Shown here: positions 52,922-61,302 of the stretch, piece by piece
Layout: each line of letters starts with the position of its first letter
Position numbering within the stretch: position 1 is the stretch's first letter
Source of the DNA: an uncultured Sulfolobales archaeon
GTDB taxonomy: Archaea; Thermoproteota; Thermoprotei_A; Sulfolobales; Desulfurococcaceae
Length of the DNA stretch: 64,000 nucleotides
Assembly (NCBI GenBank): GCA_938045475.1
Contig: CALIML010000001.1
Span: forward strand, 1-64,000
Reading direction: 5' to 3'
Made by a program: the position numbers and the translations under genes
Notes under the pieces: generated by a model
Database searches by the model: none
What the model saw: only the letters and a program-made list of their open reading frames with translations
What the model was told of the DNA's origin: nothing

Positions 52922-55249
52922 CTATAAACTATAGGGTTTTAAATCCAGATCGGCTGCAATTACTTGGCCGAGGGCTACCCCCCCGTCATTTGGAGGAACT
53001 CTCTTCGGCAAAAGGATGTCCACGCCGCTCTCTGCAAGTACATCCCTAATGCCTTTAACTATTATTTCATTGACGGCTGCACCACCGCTTACTACTACAA
53101 AGTTCGATAATCTCTTGCCCTTAAGTGAGGCTAGTGCAGCCTCCCCTAATCCTCTGCCAAGAATGTACTGCACTGTGTATGCCAAGTCCTCTATAGAGCG
53201 CTCTTTAAAGCTATCCACTAAGTTTAAGTAAATATCTGCAGTCTTTATTATAAGGCCCCTCATAGACTCAACTATCTTTAGATCATTAATTTCCTCTACT
53301 ACCCTCCCCCCTCTTGCCGCGGACTCGAGGAGTATTGCTGGCTCCCCCTCATAGCTCCTCTGAGTAGATATCCTTAGGAAAGCCGACGCTCCATCGAGTA
53401 ATCTACCCATGCTTGAAGTCGGCGAGTACTTCTTCATTTCTATTGCCTTAAGTAAAGCCTTGACTTCCGCTAATCCGCCGGGCACCAGCTCGCATAATCC
53501 ATACTTCACTGAAGTCTTTAGTGCTTCATCGGATCCGAGTTCCCTAGCTAGAACTGATATGAAGAACCTTATTGGATAGTACACTGTTCTATCGCTATCC
53601 AGGGGTTGATACTCTAAATGTCCAGCCCTCCTATAGATCTTCTTACTTAAATACACTTCCAATACTTCTCCACCCCATACAGCTCCATCATCTCCATATC
53701 CAGCTCCATCAATTGCTATGCCAATGAAGTCTTCGAACAATCCTTGCTCAGAGGCTGCTGCAAGCACGTGCGCTAAGTGGTGTTGCACTTCAACTATGCT
53801 ACAGCCGTAGGCCTCCTCATAGCTTACTGCAAGTAGGTGTGAGGCATAGAGTGGGTGTTTATCCACAACTATTTCTGCTTCACTAAGGTTTACTCCATAG
53901 CTTTTAGTCAGAAAGCCTAGGTACTTGTCTAAGTCTACGAGTGTGTCTAAGTCATCTACATCCCCTATGTATTGTGTAAGAACTACCTTATTGCTAAAGC
54001 CCACTGCTCCAGCCGTCTGGAGATCCGCTCCTAAAGCTACGTAGTTCTTCCTCAGGTTAAACGGCACTTTTATCCACAGAGGCGCATACCCACGCCCCCT
54101 CCTAAGCATAACGGGCCTTCCATCAGTGAACCTGATTACAGAGTCATCAACTCTATTAACTATCTCCCTATCGTGCACTAGGAAGTAATCAGCTATTCCA
54201 CCAAGATCCCTGTAGGCGCACTCCTCATCAATGCACATGGGCTTCCCATACGCATTCCCACTAGTCATTATTAAAAACTTGTCCTTAGTCTCAAGGAGTA
54301 TTAAGTAGTGGAGCCCGGTGTATGGAAGAAACACTCCTTCAAAGCAAAGCCCGGGCGACACATACTTAGAGGCAGGTGTATCCGGCTTCTTTGGAAGTAA
54401 GACTATGGGTTTAGCTGGAGATTCCAGCACCCTCAATGAGTCCTCATTTAAGTAAACTAATTTGTCTAAAACAGCTCTATCAAGAGCCATGATTGCAAAT
54501 GGCTTCCTAGGCCTGCTCTTCCTGCTCCTAAGCTTTAATACAACTTCATCACTGCTCGCTAATGCAGCTAAATGGTATCCGCCTAGACCCTTTATAGCCA
54601 CTATATGCCCTTCATCAATGATCTTTGCTGCCTCTAACACTGGGTCATTAGTCTCCACCTTACTGCCCCTCCTATCAGTGAGCCACAGCCTAGGGCCGTC
54701 CTCAGGGCAGCTTATTCCCTGAGCATGATGCCTCCTCACGTCACTTATATCGCTGTATTCCTTAGCGCACTCACTGCACAGCTTGTACTTAGCCATCGAT
54801 GTATTCTCTCTGTCGTAAGGCGCTTTATAGATCATTGAGAACCTGGGGCCGCACCAAGCACATGAATTGAATGGATGCCTATACCTTCTATTGCCTGGAT
54901 CAAGTATTTCACTCAAACACTCGCTGCATATACTGAAGTCCGGAGGTATCATTGAGTGCTTCTCCTTTATAGTAGCGCTCTTCAATATGTAGAATTCGTT
55001 GAAGCCCTGTGGTTCCTGCGGATATAATTCTACTTCCTCCAGTATCGCTGGAGGAGGCTTCTGTAAGTATAGCTCCTTAATGAACTTAGATAAGTCCTCA
55101 CGCTCCCCCTCAATCCATACCTCTACTTCAGATCCCCCTGAGTTCTTCACATAGCCCTTTAAGTTATGTCTAACGGCAATTCTATGTATGAATGGCCTAA
55201 AGCCCACTCCCTGGACTATACCTGTGATCACGAGTTTTAGAGCCTTCAT
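52922..55249 (-). CDS. hypF: Hydrogenase maturation carbamoyltransferase HypF
   Basis: HypF makes carbamoyl-adenylate for synthesis of the cyanide ligands of the [NiFe] site. Domains in order are an acylphosphatase-like part (GIVQGVGFRPFIHR), a zinc-finger region (CSECLSE, then CAWCGPRFS, then CSEC), a YrdC-like part and a Kae1-like C-terminus (GGVALGQ). The length of 775 residues is normal. The last zinc pair, normally CPxCGP, reads CPEDGP, so one cysteine is lost. Confidence 0.96.
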   Translation of the reverse strand: MKALKLVITGIVQGVGFRPFIHRIAVRHNLKGYVKNSGGSEVEVWIEGEREDLSKFIKELYLQKPPPAILEEVELYPQEPQGFNEFYILKSATIKEKHSMIPPDFSICSECLSEILDPGNRRYRHPFNSCAWCGPRFSMIYKAPYDRENTSMAKYKLCSECAKEYSDISDVRRHHAQGISCPEDGPRLWLTDRRGSKVETNDPVLEAAKIIDEGHIVAIKGLGGYHLAALASSDEVVLKLRSRKSRPRKPFAIMALDRAVLDKLVYLNEDSLRVLESPAKPIVLLPKKPDTPASKYVSPGLCFEGVFLPYTGLHYLILLETKDKFLIMTSGNAYGKPMCIDEECAYRDLGGIADYFLVHDREIVNRVDDSVIRFTDGRPVMLRRGRGYAPLWIKVPFNLRKNYVALGADLQTAGAVGFSNKVVLTQYIGDVDDLDTLVDLDKYLGFLTKSYGVNLSEAEIVVDKHPLYASHLLAVSYEEAYGCSIVEVQHHLAHVLAAASEQGLFEDFIGIAIDGAGYGDDGAVWGGEVLEVYLSKKIYRRAGHLEYQPLDSDRTVYYPIRFFISVLARELGSDEALKTSVKYGLCELVPGGLAEVKALLKAIEMKKYSPTSSMGRLLDGASAFLRISTQRSYEGEPAILLESAARGGRVVEEINDLKIVESMRGLIIKTADIYLNLVDSFKERSIEDLAYTVQYILGRGLGEAALASLKGKRLSNFVVVSGGAAVNEIIVKGIRDVLAESGVDILLPKRVPPNDGGVALGQVIAADLDLKPYSL

Positions 55250-55257
55250 GAAGGCAC

Positions 55258-55497
55258 CTAAGAGGCTTCAATTACTTTCTCTACTTCCTCCCAGATCTTG
55301 AATATAGCCTCCACTTCATCTTCATCTATTTTTGATATAGCCATTCCAGCGTGTACAATGACGTAGTCTCCTGGAGCTATAGGCTCACTGGAGGCATTGA
55401 TAACTTCTTTAACTATTCCTCCAATGGATACTTTAGCAATGCTTAAGCCACTCCTACTCTCTACGTCTAATACCCTTGCAGGAACTCCTAGACACAT
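55258..55497 (-). CDS. hypC: Hydrogenase maturation chaperone HypC
   Basis: HypC carries the Fe(CN)2CO unit to the hydrogenase large subunit and needs its N-terminal cysteine after Met removal. The track start gives MIRMCLGV; the family start MCLGVPARV corresponds to ATG 55497. At 79 residues the length is normal. Between hypE and hypF, in one operon. Confidence 0.95.
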   Translation of the reverse strand: MCLGVPARVLDVESRSGLSIAKVSIGGIVKEVINASSEPIAPGDYVIVHAGMAISKIDEDEVEAIFKIWEEVEKVIEAS

Positions 55498-55509
55498 GCG
55501 TATCACTAC

Positions 55510-56541
55510 TCAACATATTCTAGGTAGATTTATCGACTTAGCTTCAACTATAGTCTTCCCCCCTACTTCAGTTAAAGCCACTACTCTCCCCCTAACTATT
55601 GGGTTGCTTGGCTTAACTACTTCGCCGATCATTGCGGCATGCGTTTCCCCAGCCTTCCTTAGATAGTTTAAGGCTTCCTCCGCCATAGATCTTTTAATAG
55701 CTAATACAGCCACTCCCTCTGATGCAACATTCAATGGATCTATACCCATGGCGTCTAGGAAGTCCCTCACATCGCTTCTCACTGGAACCCTAGATCTATC
55801 TATGAGTATGGTTAACCCAGTTGACTCAGCCCACTCATTGAGTGTAGCTGCTAGCCCGCCTCTAGTCGGATCTCTTGCTGCATGAACTCCATCCGCGTAT
55901 CTCTCGATTACTGGTAAAACAGTCTTTGTAAGAGGCCTTAGATCGCTTTTTAAAGCCTTGATCTCTTCACTTAACCCAAGTTGGTGAGCGAGTATTACTG
56001 CACCGTGTTCTGCAATAGGTGCTGTTACAATAATTACGTCGCCCGGCTCTATGTTTACATCAATTATCGGTTTCTTAGCTAACCCCATTCCTACTCCAGT
56101 AATAGTAATTCTATCTATGCTCCCCCTAGGCATTACTTTAAAGTCTCCTCCCACTAAAGGCACTTCCTCCTCCTTTAATAAATTAGTTACTGATTCAATT
56201 ATTTTTTCGAGGAGGGGGATTTCAAAACCTTCTTCAACTACTATGGTGTCCATGAATGCTACGGGCCTTGCACCCATCATTACTACGTCGTTGAGTGTTC
56301 CAGATACAGCCAGCTTCCCTATGTCTCCCCCCTCAAAGAATATTGGGTTGACAGTGTATGTATCAACTGTTAAAACTACGTAGTGTTCGCCGACTCTTAC
56401 CACAGCTCCATCATCTAGCACGTCTATTCCATAACCACCAGGGGTCTTCATCAGATCCCTTGGTACTTTAGAAACCACTAGCTTATTTAAAAGCTCCCAC
56501 ATCTCTCTTGAACCAGCTCCATGATGTAGCTCTATGCGCAT
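55510..56541 (-). CDS. hypE: Hydrogenase maturation enzyme HypE
   Basis: HypE dehydrates the thiocarbamate formed by HypF to the thiocyanate group, using ATP. The PurM-like core shows DDGAVV and TRGGLAATLNEWA, and the essential C-terminal cysteine is present in PRIC. ATG 56541, nine bases behind GGGG, is preferred to TTG 56556. HypA, HypB and HypD are not in this window. Confidence 0.96.
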   Translation of the reverse strand: MRIELHHGAGSREMWELLNKLVVSKVPRDLMKTPGGYGIDVLDDGAVVRVGEHYVVLTVDTYTVNPIFFEGGDIGKLAVSGTLNDVVMMGARPVAFMDTIVVEEGFEIPLLEKIIESVTNLLKEEEVPLVGGDFKVMPRGSIDRITITGVGMGLAKKPIIDVNIEPGDVIIVTAPIAEHGAVILAHQLGLSEEIKALKSDLRPLTKTVLPVIERYADGVHAARDPTRGGLAATLNEWAESTGLTILIDRSRVPVRSDVRDFLDAMGIDPLNVASEGVAVLAIKRSMAEEALNYLRKAGETHAAMIGEVVKPSNPIVRGRVVALTEVGGKTIVEAKSINLPRIC

Positions 56542-56577
56542 TCCGCAGGACCCCAATGCTAGGAGTTAGCGTACTCA

Positions 56578-56612
56578 ACGGTTTTAAGTACATTGATTAA
56601 AGAGCCTTAAAT
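56578..56612. promoter_or_regulatory. Divergent promoter region, hypE / deoC
   Basis: The 100-nt intergenic spacer contains TTAAAACCG on the minus strand, suited to hypE, and CCTTAAATACTTG on the plus strand, suited to deoC, at about -25 from plausible start sites. Confidence 0.4.
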
Positions 56613-56644
56613 ACTTGAATGCAGTGTAAAACGAGGGGTGGAGA

Positions 56645-57382
56645 GTGGGGCTCTCTCCATATACAGATCTTTTGAATAAGATTTCTTTAAGGGAGTTTGC
56701 TTCAATGATAGATCACACTCTTTTAAAGCCTCAAGCATCGCTCAAGGAGCTCGAGAAGTACATTAGTGACGCAAGGCAGTATGGATTTGCATGCATAGTG
56801 GTTCCGCCATCCCTAGTGGAGAAAGCGCGGGAAATAGCTGGAGGAACAGTGAGAATAGCTTCAGTAGTGGGGTTCCCCCTTGGAAATACGACTACAAGGA
56901 TCAAAGTATTGGAAGCCAGAGAACTGGCTTCCAGTGGAGTAAGTGAAATAGACATGGTGATGAACATTAACTTCCTTAAGTCAGGCCTCCTAGACTACGT
57001 AGTTAAGGATGTGGAGAGCGTTGTAAAGGAGTCAAAGAAGCTTAGAGTATCTGTAGTTAAAGTCATTATAGAAACAGGGCTCTTAAACGATGAAGAAAAG
57101 TCTATGGCAACAGAGCTAGTAGCTAAAGCTGGAGCCGACTATGTGAAGACAAGCACTGGCTTCTTAGGAACGGGTGCAACAGTGCATGACGTAGCCTTAA
57201 TCTACAAGGCGTCTAGGGGGAGAGTGAAGGTAAAGGCATCGGGGGGAATAAGGCACGCTCTAGACGCACTAGCACTAATAGCAGCGGGAGCATCAAGAAT
57301 AGGTACTAGCGCCGGAGATGCAATATATAGAGAGTTCGTGAAGTTGAAGGAGTCAAGTAATCCGGGGCCTAGCACTTATTGA
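56645..57382 (+). CDS. deoC: Deoxyribose-phosphate aldolase
   Basis: The 245-residue aldolase splits deoxyribose 5-phosphate to glyceraldehyde 3-phosphate and acetaldehyde. Motifs: IDHTLLKP, VVGFPLGN, KVIIETGLL with the catalytic Lys nearby and DYVKTSTGF holding the Schiff-base Lys, then VKASGGIR. The GTG start follows GGGGTGGAGA. The 3' end overlaps the convergent unknown gene by 30 nt. Confidence 0.96.
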   Translation: MGLSPYTDLLNKISLREFASMIDHTLLKPQASLKELEKYISDARQYGFACIVVPPSLVEKAREIAGGTVRIASVVGFPLGNTTTRIKVLEARELASSGVSEIDMVMNINFLKSGLLDYVVKDVESVVKESKKLRVSVVKVIIETGLLNDEEKSMATELVAKAGADYVKTSTGFLGTGATVHDVALIYKASRGRVKVKASGGIRHALDALALIAAGASRIGTSAGDAIYREFVKLKESSNPGPSTY

Positions 57383-58165
57383 GCAAATCCCTTCGCGGAA
57401 CACGCCCTTAGCTTCCACTTCACATAGGTGGCTTACTATGACTGAGTAGAAGAAGCATAGCTTTTCATCAGTATTCCTCTCCCTTAAATCAATTACTGTA
57501 GCTCCACTGGCTTCACTACGTATGGAAACGTGGTCTGCAAAGCCTAGCGCTCTTAACAACTCCCCGGCTACGTTAAGCGAGATCTTGTCTATGCGCATTA
57601 ATTTAAGCAAACTGCCCGCAAGCAATGCCCCAAACTCCACTAGCTCTAAAGTGTCCTTCTGCTTTAAGTATGCAGCAATAGATGCTGTAGGCATTACTGC
57701 CAGCTTTCTCCCAAATAGCTTTAGAGGAAAGAACAATTGATTGACGTACACCTCACTGCTATCACTTAGCTTCGCTAACTCCACGATGCTAACTCCACTG
57801 ATTCTAGAGATCTTTTTGAGAAGGCTCCATACACGGGCCTCTCCAGTGGATGAAACCATTAGAGCTATAAGTGCTTTATTATCTGATGTAGTTAATGCAT
57901 GTGACTCAACTATTTGTAATTCTTCAGAAAGCTCTTTCGCTGCATAATGAATTACTTGGTTAGCGTGCCTCCAGTCAACTAAGATCTTTAATCCGTAAAG
58001 CCTTTTGCCTTCCGTAGAGAGCCTTACTGGAGAGAGCTCTATATGCTCTGGAACGCTCTCCTCGAGTAGAGGCACTAGGCGATCCTCGTATCTCAGCGCA
58101 TACGCAAAGTATCTCACTATGTCGTGGATCTTTGACTTTATCTCGTTATCGCTCATAGATACCAC
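57353..58165 (-). CDS. Unknown protein of 270 residues
   Basis: I do not recognise this protein. It has a mixed alpha/beta N-terminus (LYGLKILVDWRHANQVI), a helical middle and a cysteine-bearing C-terminus (CFFYSVIVSHLCEVEAKG). It overlaps deoC at the 3' end. The start may be GTG 58165 or ATG 58156. Confidence 0.5.
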   Translation of the reverse strand: MVSMSDNEIKSKIHDIVRYFAYALRYEDRLVPLLEESVPEHIELSPVRLSTEGKRLYGLKILVDWRHANQVIHYAAKELSEELQIVESHALTTSDNKALIALMVSSTGEARVWSLLKKISRISGVSIVELAKLSDSSEVYVNQLFFPLKLFGRKLAVMPTASIAAYLKQKDTLELVEFGALLAGSLLKLMRIDKISLNVAGELLRALGFADHVSIRSEASGATVIDLRERNTDEKLCFFYSVIVSHLCEVEAKGVFREGICSISARPRIT

Positions 58166-58299
58166 TTACGCCGACTATAGTACAACTGTTAAGGATCCTT
58201 AATTAAAGTTAATGGCTGTGAATGTATGAACGTTGAAGCAACTGCGGCTTCAAAGCTTAATTGCTGCTTCTCTCCTACATTTAAGGAGAGTGTTGAGTT

Positions 58300-59136
58300 A
58301 TGCATACACGCGTAACTACTGAAGACCTGCTCAATATTGATTACAGTGAAGTAGTCAGTGAAATATCCCTATTCCTAAAGGGGTTCGTGGATGCAAGTAG
58401 TTCCAGGGGGTATGTAATTGGGTTAAGCGGTGGACTTGACTCCGCTACTTTACTTAAGTTAGCTGTTGAAGCAGTTGGTTCAGAGAGAGTTCATGCAATA
58501 ATAATGCCTGAGGATGGAGTGACTCCTGTAGAGGATGTTGAGGACGCTGTAGACATAGCGTCTAAGTTAAGCGTAAGTCACTCTATGCTCTTCATAAATG
58601 ATGTAATTGAGGCTTACTCTAAGGCAGCTCCATTCATTGACTTAAGCGATAAACTGCCTGCAGGCAACTTAAAGGCGAGAGTCAGAATGAGCATCCTATA
58701 CTACTACGCTAATAAAAACAACTACTTAGTTTTAGGCACAAGCGATAGGACGGAGCTTTTCCTAGGGTACTTCACTAAGTATGGCGACGGAGCTGCAGAC
58801 CTCCTACCCCTCGGATGCCTCTATAAGACTCAGGTAAGAAGACTTGCTAAACATCTCAACTTACCGCAGAGAATAGTTGAGAAGAAGAGTGCTCCACACT
58901 TGTGGAAAAACCACTATGCTGAAGAAGAACTAGGGCTCAGCTATAGCGATATAGATCTAATACTCTATGCATTAATGGATCTAGGGCTTAGCGTTGAGGA
59001 AGCAAGCACAGCTACAGGTAGACCCCTAGACATGGTTTTAAGAGTTCTAAAAATGCATAGGAGGAGCAGGCATAAGAGAGCTCTCCCCCCGATTCCAAGG
59101 CTCTCAATAGTTGGAGAAGCTTTAAGAGAGCTCTAA
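58300..59136 (+). CDS. nadE: NAD(+) synthetase, ammonia-dependent
   Basis: NadE adenylates and amidates nicotinate adenine dinucleotide to NAD. The PP-loop motif GLSGGLDSATLL and the downstream TSDRTELFLGYFTKYGDG are typical. The 278-residue length fits the ammonia-dependent form, without a glutaminase domain. The ATG follows GGAGAG. Confidence 0.96.
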   Translation: MHTRVTTEDLLNIDYSEVVSEISLFLKGFVDASSSRGYVIGLSGGLDSATLLKLAVEAVGSERVHAIIMPEDGVTPVEDVEDAVDIASKLSVSHSMLFINDVIEAYSKAAPFIDLSDKLPAGNLKARVRMSILYYYANKNNYLVLGTSDRTELFLGYFTKYGDGAADLLPLGCLYKTQVRRLAKHLNLPQRIVEKKSAPHLWKNHYAEEELGLSYSDIDLILYALMDLGLSVEEASTATGRPLDMVLRVLKMHRRSRHKRALPPIPRLSIVGEALREL

Positions 59137-59151
59137 GCCCCTAACTCCTCA

Positions 59152-60279
59152 CTACGGAATATAGTTGTGTTTAAACAGCTCCCTTAAGACTACTGACGCA
59201 TACATGCCTTTAGTTAAGCGGAACTCTACAACAAGCTTGCCGTTCTCTACGTAAGCTTTTGGCTCAAGCAACTTCATTCTCACTTTCCTCAGCCAGCCCC
59301 TTACACCTAGGCTGCCCAAGTTCTTAGCTAACTCATGTATGTTCAGAGACTCTGCAGCCGCTATATCTTCATAATACTCTGCTCCACTAGTGCATGAAGC
59401 CCCCGTTACGCAGATCTCTCCATCGTCAACCCATCCATGCACACTTATGTACTTATTTAAGGCATTGTTGTATAGGAAGGCTAAGTATGCCTCAATAAAC
59501 AACCTCTTCACGCGGCGCTCTAGCAACTTAGTTACTTTACTCAAGTCCCTTTTCTTAATGAGCCTCATTAACTTAGCTTCATACACAAGCCTTGACTTCA
59601 AGCTGAATTCCCTCCTCACTCTAGAGCTTATGCCCTCAAGGGACTCCCTTGGATAGATACTGAAGGCCAGTTCGTTTACAAATGAACTTAAGTCTCCTTT
59701 AACTAAGTATTTTCCAAGTAAGTGAGTGTTGTACCTTATTGTACCAAACCTTTGATAACCATAGTAGGCGGGTAGGCCTCTGCTAACTAATTCACTTAAA
59801 AGCTGCCTCACTTCATTAAGCGAGCCTGCATCATCTATTAAAACCTTGAACTTATTCCCTATGAGTAGTTCTTGAGTAGGCTTAGAATCTGTGCAGCCAA
59901 TTGCCTTAACTCTATACCTACTTGATTCAGCAACGACTTCCCCCATCCTTAAATCAATGCCAGCTATGTCGCCAATGAAGAAGAACTGGATTGAGTGAGA
60001 ATCCCTATCCTTAAAGCCGAGGAACTTTATGCTTCCAACACTTATATTGAGTTTCTCAGCTAGTTCTCTAGCTACATACAGCGTATCAACGCCCTTCTTA
60101 TCGACTAAGAGCACTAAGTACCTTGCCCTCCCGCTCCTCAACTGAAGCGAGTTGCGATCCACTTCTTCTTCAACAATGAAGTTCTCTGGAGATGGCTTAA
60201 ATTGGTAGTCGAGATACTTATTAGTTAAACAGTACTTGAGGCCGCACACTCTATCCAGTGGATGACAGTACTCCATCAA
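59152..60279 (-). CDS. truD: tRNA pseudouridine synthase TruD
   Basis: TruD makes pseudouridine in tRNA. The catalytic-domain segment [15 protein letters not shown] (with the active Asp) and YYGYQRFG are present, followed by an insertion domain. The length of 375 residues is normal for archaea. It overlaps pth2 by 4 nt, a common archaeal pairing. Confidence 0.95.
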   Translation of the reverse strand: MMEYCHPLDRVCGLKYCLTNKYLDYQFKPSPENFIVEEEVDRNSLQLRSGRARYLVLLVDKKGVDTLYVARELAEKLNISVGSIKFLGFKDRDSHSIQFFFIGDIAGIDLRMGEVVAESSRYRVKAIGCTDSKPTQELLIGNKFKVLIDDAGSLNEVRQLLSELVSRGLPAYYGYQRFGTIRYNTHLLGKYLVKGDLSSFVNELAFSIYPRESLEGISSRVRREFSLKSRLVYEAKLMRLIKKRDLSKVTKLLERRVKRLFIEAYLAFLYNNALNKYISVHGWVDDGEICVTGASCTSGAEYYEDIAAAESLNIHELAKNLGSLGVRGWLRKVRMKLLEPKAYVENGKLVVEFRLTKGMYASVVLRELFKHNYIP

Positions 60280-60629
60280 TATAGCTTCAGCCCGCCTGTG
60301 GCTTTATCGATTAGGCTCGAGGGCCCCGGTCCTATTCCAACTGCTGTTAAAGTTCCCGGAGGAAGCTCTGTTAAGCCGGCGTCTCTAATTATGCCTATCG
60401 GCAGTCCCAGCAGTGAGGCTTTTTCAACTAGTTCAACTAAGCTCTTTTCTCCATCAATTCTTAGGACTACTTTCTTCTGCCCACTGCTCCACCATTCATT
60501 AAACCACTCCGTCTTACTCTTAAATGCTTCAAAGGCTGCTGTAACAGCTGCATGAGCTACCTGTACAGCGGCTTTACCTCTACTCATCTCTAAGTCTGTT
60601 CTTACGACTACTACTTGCTTATACTCCAC
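60276..60629 (-). CDS. pth2: Peptidyl-tRNA hydrolase, Pth2 type
   Basis: Pth2 releases peptides from stalled peptidyl-tRNA. [38 protein letters not shown] and AVGIGP are family hallmarks. The track start at 60659 would place the start next to the TATA element; GTG 60629 gives the usual 117 residues and leaves the expected distance to a TATA box at 60664-60671. Confidence 0.95.
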   Translation of the reverse strand: MEYKQVVVVRTDLEMSRGKAAVQVAHAAVTAAFEAFKSKTEWFNEWWSSGQKKVVLRIDGEKSLVELVEKASLLGLPIGIIRDAGLTELPPGTLTAVGIGPGPSSLIDKATGGLKLY

Positions 60630-60663
60630 AGCTCCCACTGAGTATTCGCTAGAAACCAAATAG

Positions 60664-60671
60664 TTTATAAA
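60664..60671. promoter_or_regulatory. Palindromic TATA box, possibly bidirectional
   Basis: TTTATAAA is self-complementary. On the plus strand it is 36 nt before the zinc-ribbon gene ATG, and on the minus strand 35 nt before the preferred pth2 start. It could thus serve both divergent genes. Confidence 0.5.
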
Positions 60672-60706
60672 GAGTAAGCATCTTTTTATGAAGAGTAGCT
60701 AGTGGA

Positions 60707-60928
60707 ATGGTGTTTAAAGTGTCTTTAAAGCCTTCGCTAAAACTCTCAATAGCTGAGCCAGCTACTCCACCCATGTGCAGCAGCTGCCATAAGTTAATGG
60801 ATCCAGAGGAGCCCGGTGCTGCATTTCCATGTCCTAACTGTGGTTCAATAATGATCTATAGGTGCGCGAAGTGCCGCAAGCTCTCTGTGCCGTATAAATG
60901 CCCTGTATGCGGCTTCGAGGGCCCTTGA
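60707..60928 (+). CDS. Small zinc-ribbon protein (HVO_2753-like)
   Basis: The 73-residue protein has four CxxC pairs (CSSCHK, CPNCGS, CAKCRK and CPVCGF), the double zinc-ribbon pattern of an archaeal RNA-binding protein family associated with translation. It precedes the aEF-1beta gene by 10 nt, which matches a recurrent archaeal gene pair. Zinc binding is inferred from the motifs. Confidence 0.85.
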   Translation: MVFKVSLKPSLKLSIAEPATPPMCSSCHKLMDPEEPGAAFPCPNCGSIMIYRCAKCRKLSVPYKCPVCGFEGP

Positions 60929-60938
60929 GGGAGGAGCC

Positions 60939-61214
60939 GTGGCTAAAGTACTCGTAGTAGTTAAAGTATATCCTGAGAGCATTGAGTTAGAGCCTAGTGT
61001 AGTTGTGGAGAGGATAAGGAGTAATTTGCCTCAAGGAGTTGAGCTACTGAGCTATGATGTAGAGCCAGTTGCATTTGGGTTAAATGCCCTAAGGCTATAC
61101 CTAGCCATGCCTGAGGAAACTGAGGGAGGAACTGAGCCCATTGAAGAAGCCATTTCGTCAACTGAAGGAGTTAGCAATGTAGACGTTGAACTAGTTCACA
61201 GAGTGAGCCTTTAG
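60939..61214 (+). CDS. ef1b: Elongation factor 1-beta (aEF-1B)
   Basis: The 91-residue protein exchanges nucleotide on aEF-1alpha. It starts AKVLVVVKVYPESIELEP and has the YDVEPVAFGLNALRLYLAMP segment and a C-terminal VSNVDVELVHR, matching the archaeal family length. GTG start. Confidence 0.93.
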   Translation: MAKVLVVVKVYPESIELEPSVVVERIRSNLPQGVELLSYDVEPVAFGLNALRLYLAMPEETEGGTEPIEEAISSTEGVSNVDVELVHRVSL

Positions 61215-61302
61215 GCAACTAAGGCACTTACTTAAAGAAGAGGGATTTTAGTAAAATAAGGGGGCTGGAACTTATTACTAAGCAGTGGTGTATGGATTGG
61301 CT

